From assembly GCA_002367305.1 (NCBI GenBank), contig DFBG01000110.1, positions 1 to 9,081 on the forward strand: a stretch of 9,081 nt of DNA. Direction: 5' to 3'. Positions within the stretch are counted from its first letter, which is position 1, and each line of letters starts with the position of its first letter. A program made the position numbers and the translations under genes. Positions 5,878 to 9,081 of the stretch are shown in pieces. A model generated the notes under the pieces. That model saw nothing but the letters and a program-made list of their open reading frames with translations, made no database searches and had not been told where the DNA came from. The DNA is from Actinobacteria bacterium UBA3086 (GTDB taxonomy: Bacteria; Actinomycetota; Coriobacteriia; Anaerosomatales; UBA3086).

Positions 5878-7989
5878 TCACGATCGACTCATCCCGTCGC
5901 GTGGGGATAGCGCCGGGATCACGGTGAGTGTGGCAAGTCCGGCGACCGTCATGGATACCCACATGATCATCGAGACTTGCGGGTGGATCTTGAATGGGGA
6001 AAGCCAAAGGGCAGAGAGCCCCAGCGCGATACCCAGCGCATTCGCAGCGATCGGGCGTCCGGCCTTGTCTATGGCCCTGAGCACGTACCCGGGCCCGTCC
6101 TTGCGCGCGTAGTCGATCGCCGCGACGAGATGGATCGCATAGTCGATGCCTACGCCGATCACGATGCTCGACACGATCGCCGTCATGAGGTTGAGCTGGA
6201 TTCTGGAAACGACCAAGAAGCCGAGGAGCGCGGTGACAGTGAGCGCGATCGGTACGAGTGACACGATCGTCTCCTTGAGCCGACGATAGGCCAGCAGCAG
6301 CATCACGAACACGAGAGCGAACGCTGCGATGAGCGATCCGATCTGGGCCTGGAGCACGAGACGTGCGATCTCGTCCCAGAGCACCGGCATGCCGGTCAGG
6401 GTGCGGATTTCGGGTGCTTCGTCGGCGTATTCGATCCATTGCTGGAGCTCAGCGGTCTCGAATTGACCGGGGAACAGCATGAAGCGCATGCCGTCGCCCG
6501 AAACCATGGGACCCAAGGGGGATGCGGTCTCGCCCGAGAGCATGCCCGCGGCCGCCTCGGGTGGAAGACCCTCGATGATGTCCAGCGGTGAGAACACGCG
6601 AACCACGCCCGGAAGCTTCTCGAGTTCTCGCTCGATCTCGGACAGCCGAGCAATGCCAGCGGTGTCGGTCGGGTCGAACACGAACTCACCTGCCAGGGGT
6701 GTCGCCGCGCCGAAGACCTCGGACATGCGCTCGAAGCCCATGCGGATCTCATCGTTCTGCTTGAAGAAGAAGAGTTGGTCGGAATCTACTTCGAGCTGAG
6801 GTATGAATGCGGCGCCGAACAGAATAACCGCCACACCGAGACCGGCGGCGAACCAGCGACGCAGGGCGAGTCCTTTCAGGGCTCCGGTGATTCGTGAGCC
6901 GAGCACTGCGTGTCGGCGGTGGGGCTCGATGGTGAGACGGGAGAGCAGGGCCGGTAGCGCCCAGAACGAGATGAACCCCGCATAGCCGATTCCCACGGCG
7001 GTGAAGAGTCCGAGCTGCCGGATCGGCTCGACATCGGTGACGAGCAGCGACAGGAAGCCTGCCATGGTCGACAGCGATGTGAGGATCATGGGGATGCCGA
7101 CCTGCCGGAGTGTGGTGGCGACCCTCTCGACGGTGCGATCGGTGCGCTCGACCTCTTCTTGGTAGTGCATCACGAAGTGCAGTCCGTCAGCAGAGCCCAT
7201 GACGATCACGAAGATGGGAACGATGATGGTGACGATATCCACCGCCGTGCCCGTCGCTGATATCGTCCCGAACGTCCAGAGGGATCCGAGCAGGGCTGGG
7301 ATCACCGCCATGACGGACAGACGTCTGTCACCGATATTGGCGTAGAAGGTACTCAGAAGCAGGATCACGACAACGGGTGGGATCACCAGAAGGAACCATC
7401 CGATGCGGTCGAGCACGCTGGCGAAGATCACCGGGTTGCCGGTGAGCGTCACTTCGAGGTTGGCTGGCCACTCGGTCTCAAGGAGTTCTCCGGCAGTTGC
7501 CAGACCGTCCTCACCGGGGCTGATGATCGCGAGCGCGTGCTGCCCGTCATCTGAGATCAGGAGATCGAGCGCGGGATTGCTGCCCAGCAGCTGATCGATC
7601 ACCTCGGCGGGCGCATTCTCGATCATGGTCGACGTGAGCGCTTGACCGTTAAGCGGATTGAGTTCCGGGACCGCCGACGAGACCGATTCGACGCCCTTTA
7701 CGTCGCGCATCCGGTTGGTCACGAGCGCGAGCGAGGAGAGCCCCGAACGTTCCCGGAACGAGCCCTCGTCGGCGATTGTCACTAGGGCATTGATCGTGTC
7801 GGTCGCACCGTACTTTTCGTTGAGTGCGTTGAACTCCTCGCCCGCTTCGTGGCCTTCCGTGATGAACGAGGCGACATCGGCGTTGAAGTTGATGAAGAAC
7901 AGAGAAGTGATCGCGGAGATTGTAAGGAGGCCAGTGATGACTAGAATCATGCGCGAGCGCTGTACAATGAAGCGAGCTAGCCGATCCAT
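5878..7989 (-). CDS. RND superfamily (MMPL/HAE3-type) exporter
   Basis: Large proton-driven exporter-like membrane protein, 703 aa, built as two similar halves. Each half has one helix (about 13-33; 380-397), a large extracytoplasmic domain (about 35-195; 400-545), then five clustered helices. The second half carries the clear motif IGVGIDYAIHL (611-621) with Asp616, the usual proton-relay position. The first half has VMGSADGLHFVMHY (263-276), keeping Asp268 but without the GxxxDY form. Such halves are typical of the COG1033/HAE3 and MMPL groups, which move lipids, hopanoids or hydrophobic compounds; the substrate cannot be read from sequence. I chose the ATG ending at 7989 because AAGGAG (complement of 7995-8000) is 5 nt upstream and the protein opens MDRLARFIVQRSR, a normal cytosolic lead-in to helix 1. 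Longer in-frame starts lack a site. It diverges from purD and stands alone: no membrane-fusion protein, LolA-like protein or TetR regulator adjoins it here. Confidence 0.92.
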   Translation of the reverse strand: MDRLARFIVQRSRMILVITGLLTISAITSLFFINFNADVASFITEGHEAGEEFNALNEKYGATDTINALVTIADEGSFRERSGLSSLALVTNRMRDVKGVESVSSAVPELNPLNGQALTSTMIENAPAEVIDQLLGSNPALDLLISDDGQHALAIISPGEDGLATAGELLETEWPANLEVTLTGNPVIFASVLDRIGWFLLVIPPVVVILLLSTFYANIGDRRLSVMAVIPALLGSLWTFGTISATGTAVDIVTIIVPIFVIVMGSADGLHFVMHYQEEVERTDRTVERVATTLRQVGIPMILTSLSTMAGFLSLLVTDVEPIRQLGLFTAVGIGYAGFISFWALPALLSRLTIEPHRRHAVLGSRITGALKGLALRRWFAAGLGVAVILFGAAFIPQLEVDSDQLFFFKQNDEIRMGFERMSEVFGAATPLAGEFVFDPTDTAGIARLSEIERELEKLPGVVRVFSPLDIIEGLPPEAAAGMLSGETASPLGPMVSGDGMRFMLFPGQFETAELQQWIEYADEAPEIRTLTGMPVLWDEIARLVLQAQIGSLIAAFALVFVMLLLAYRRLKETIVSLVPIALTVTALLGFLVVSRIQLNLMTAIVSSIVIGVGIDYAIHLVAAIDYARKDGPGYVLRAIDKAGRPIAANALGIALGLSALWLSPFKIHPQVSMIMWVSMTVAGLATLTVIPALSPRDGMSRS

Positions 7990-8048
7990 GAGGTCTCCTT
8001 CTGTGCGGGGCCCACTGTCAGTCAACTGGAGGTCAGCATAACGCAGGC

Positions 8049-8076
8049 TTCATACGTGCGCGTGGTGGGCTACAAT
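8049..8076 (+). promoter_or_regulatory. Probable purD promoter
   Basis: The -10 element TACAAT (8071-8076) matches five of six consensus bases. TTCATA (8049-8054), a four-of-six -35, lies 16 nt upstream. A start near 8083 would give a leader of about 55 nt ahead of the GGGAGG site at 8127-8132. The element lies in the 148-bp divergent gap between the RND exporter and purD. Confidence 0.5.
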
Positions 8077-8137
8077 CGTCCTCGTGTGTTGCGTCATGGG
8101 TGAGGCACGCTTCGAAACCACATCACGGGAGGCAGAT

Positions 8138-9081
8138 ATGCGCATCCTCGTTCTTGGCGGGGGCGGCCGGGAGCACGCCATTGTTGTGAAACTGGCCGAG
8201 TCACCCCTGGCCGATGAGATCCTCGTTGCTCCGGGTAACGGAGGAACGGCCGCGATCGCGACCAATATCGAGCTCGACATAGAGGACGGTGCCGCCGTCG
8301 CGGCGTACGCAAGCGAGCAGGATGTCGGGCTCGTTGTCATCGGGCCGGAGGCGCCACTCGTATTGGGAGTTGGCGATGCAGTGCGCGCAGCGGGCATTCC
8401 GGTGTTCGGCCCTGGCGCTGAGGGTGGTCGACTGGAGGGCTCCAAGGAGTTCGCCAAGGACATCATGCGCCGCTATGACATACCCACCGGGTTCTCAGAG
8501 GCCTTCACTGACTGCGATGCGGCGATGGAGTACTTGGAGGACGTCGAAGCACCTATCGTGATCAAAGCCGACGGTCTGGCTGCGGGCAAGGGCGTCACGG
8601 TCGCTATGGATATCTCCACCGCCCGCCATGCGATCAATGAGTGCTTTGACGGTCGTTTTGGCGATGCAGGTTCGACGGTGCTCGTCGAGGAGTTCCTCGC
8701 CGGACCGGAGTGTTCACTCCTTGCTTTCACTGACGGCGAGACGATCATTCCCATGGCTCCCGCCCAAGATCACAAGCGCGCATACGACGGCGACGCCGGC
8801 CCCAACACGGGCGGCATGGGCGTCTACTCACCCGTCCCCATCGTCACTGAAGCCGAGTACGCGTCGATGATGGCCTCCATGGTCAAGACCGTGAAGGGCC
8901 TTGCCGCCGACGGAATCGACTACCGTGGCGTGCTCTACGGCGGTTTCATTCTGAGCGACGAGGGCCCCAAGGTCCTAGAGTTCAACGCTCGTTTTGGAGA
9001 CCCGGAGACGCAAGTCGTACTCCCTCGGCTCAAGGGAGATCTCGTAGAGATCATGCTCGCCACCGCTGAGAAGCGGCTGGA
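8138..9081 (+). CDS. purD: Phosphoribosylamine-glycine ligase (GAR synthetase), 5' part
   Basis: Catalyses the ATP-dependent ligation of phosphoribosylamine and glycine to glycinamide ribonucleotide, the second step of de novo purine synthesis. 314 residues are visible and the gene runs off the right edge; the family is about 420-430 aa, so roughly 110 C-terminal residues are missing. The N domain begins MRILVLGGGGREHAI, with APGNGGT (31-37) and GPEAPLV (69-75). The ATP-grasp domain shows KADGLAAGKGV (143-153), the VEEFLAGPECS segment (183-193) and QDHKRAYDGDAGPNTGGMG (210-228). The family signature RFGDPETQ (285-292) carries the metal-binding end of the active site. I chose the ATG at 8138 because GGGAGG (8127-8132) is 5 nt upstream. 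There is no frameshift or stop through the edge. It has its own promoter and is separate from purA. Confidence 0.97.
   Translation, partial: MRILVLGGGGREHAIVVKLAESPLADEILVAPGNGGTAAIATNIELDIEDGAAVAAYASEQDVGLVVIGPEAPLVLGVGDAVRAAGIPVFGPGAEGGRLEGSKEFAKDIMRRYDIPTGFSEAFTDCDAAMEYLEDVEAPIVIKADGLAAGKGVTVAMDISTARHAINECFDGRFGDAGSTVLVEEFLAGPECSLLAFTDGETIIPMAPAQDHKRAYDGDAGPNTGGMGVYSPVPIVTEAEYASMMASMVKTVKGLAADGIDYRGVLYGGFILSDEGPKVLEFNARFGDPETQVVLPRLKGDLVEIMLATAEKRL

Noticed and set aside
8016..8032. Short inverted repeat CAGT-CA-ACTG upstream of the RND exporter as a TetR-type operator
   Set aside because: Four-base arms are too short to distinguish from chance, and no regulator gene adjoins.

Overview
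The window looks like a chromosomal housekeeping region from a moderately high-GC Gram-positive-type bacterium. The order yybS(DUF2232)-rplI-dnaB-purA is the one known from Bacillus and other Firmicutes, and it also occurs in some deep-branching Actinobacteria. Together with the GC-rich codon use and clear purine-rich ribosome binding sites, I tentatively place it in or near the class Coriobacteriia. That assignment is inference; there is no rRNA or other marker here to settle it.

Left part (1-2385), all on +: the 3' end of a DUF2232/YybS-type membrane protein, then rplI (ribosomal protein bL9 with a long acidic C-terminal tail), then dnaB (replicative helicase). Middle part (2416-3904): a divergent two-gene cassette sits between dnaB and purA. 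A small CxxC glutaredoxin-like protein reads on -, and a 10-TM transporter of the BASS/ACR3 superfamily reads on +. Between -35 and -10 elements of the transporter promoter lies a perfect 16-bp palindrome, ATACCCCTAGGGGTAT, which resembles operators of the CsoR/CstR (DUF156) repressor family. This is the most informative regulatory signal in the window and suggests a metal- or sulfur-stress-responsive cassette. No regulator gene is present in the window.

Right part (3905-9081): purA (adenylosuccinate synthetase) with a 180-nt, hairpin-rich leader; an unrecognised four-TM small membrane protein just downstream of purA; a 703-residue RND/MMPL-type exporter on -, tail to tail with it; and, divergent from the exporter, purD (GAR synthetase), cut off by the window end. 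purA and purD are both purine biosynthesis genes, but the convergent and divergent layout shows they are not in one operon here.

There is no tRNA, rRNA, CRISPR array, insertion sequence or phage gene that I can see. Most of the window is ordinary core genome. The items worth following are the operator-controlled glutaredoxin/transporter cassette, the unusual residues in the transporter, the bL9 tail and the purA leader.
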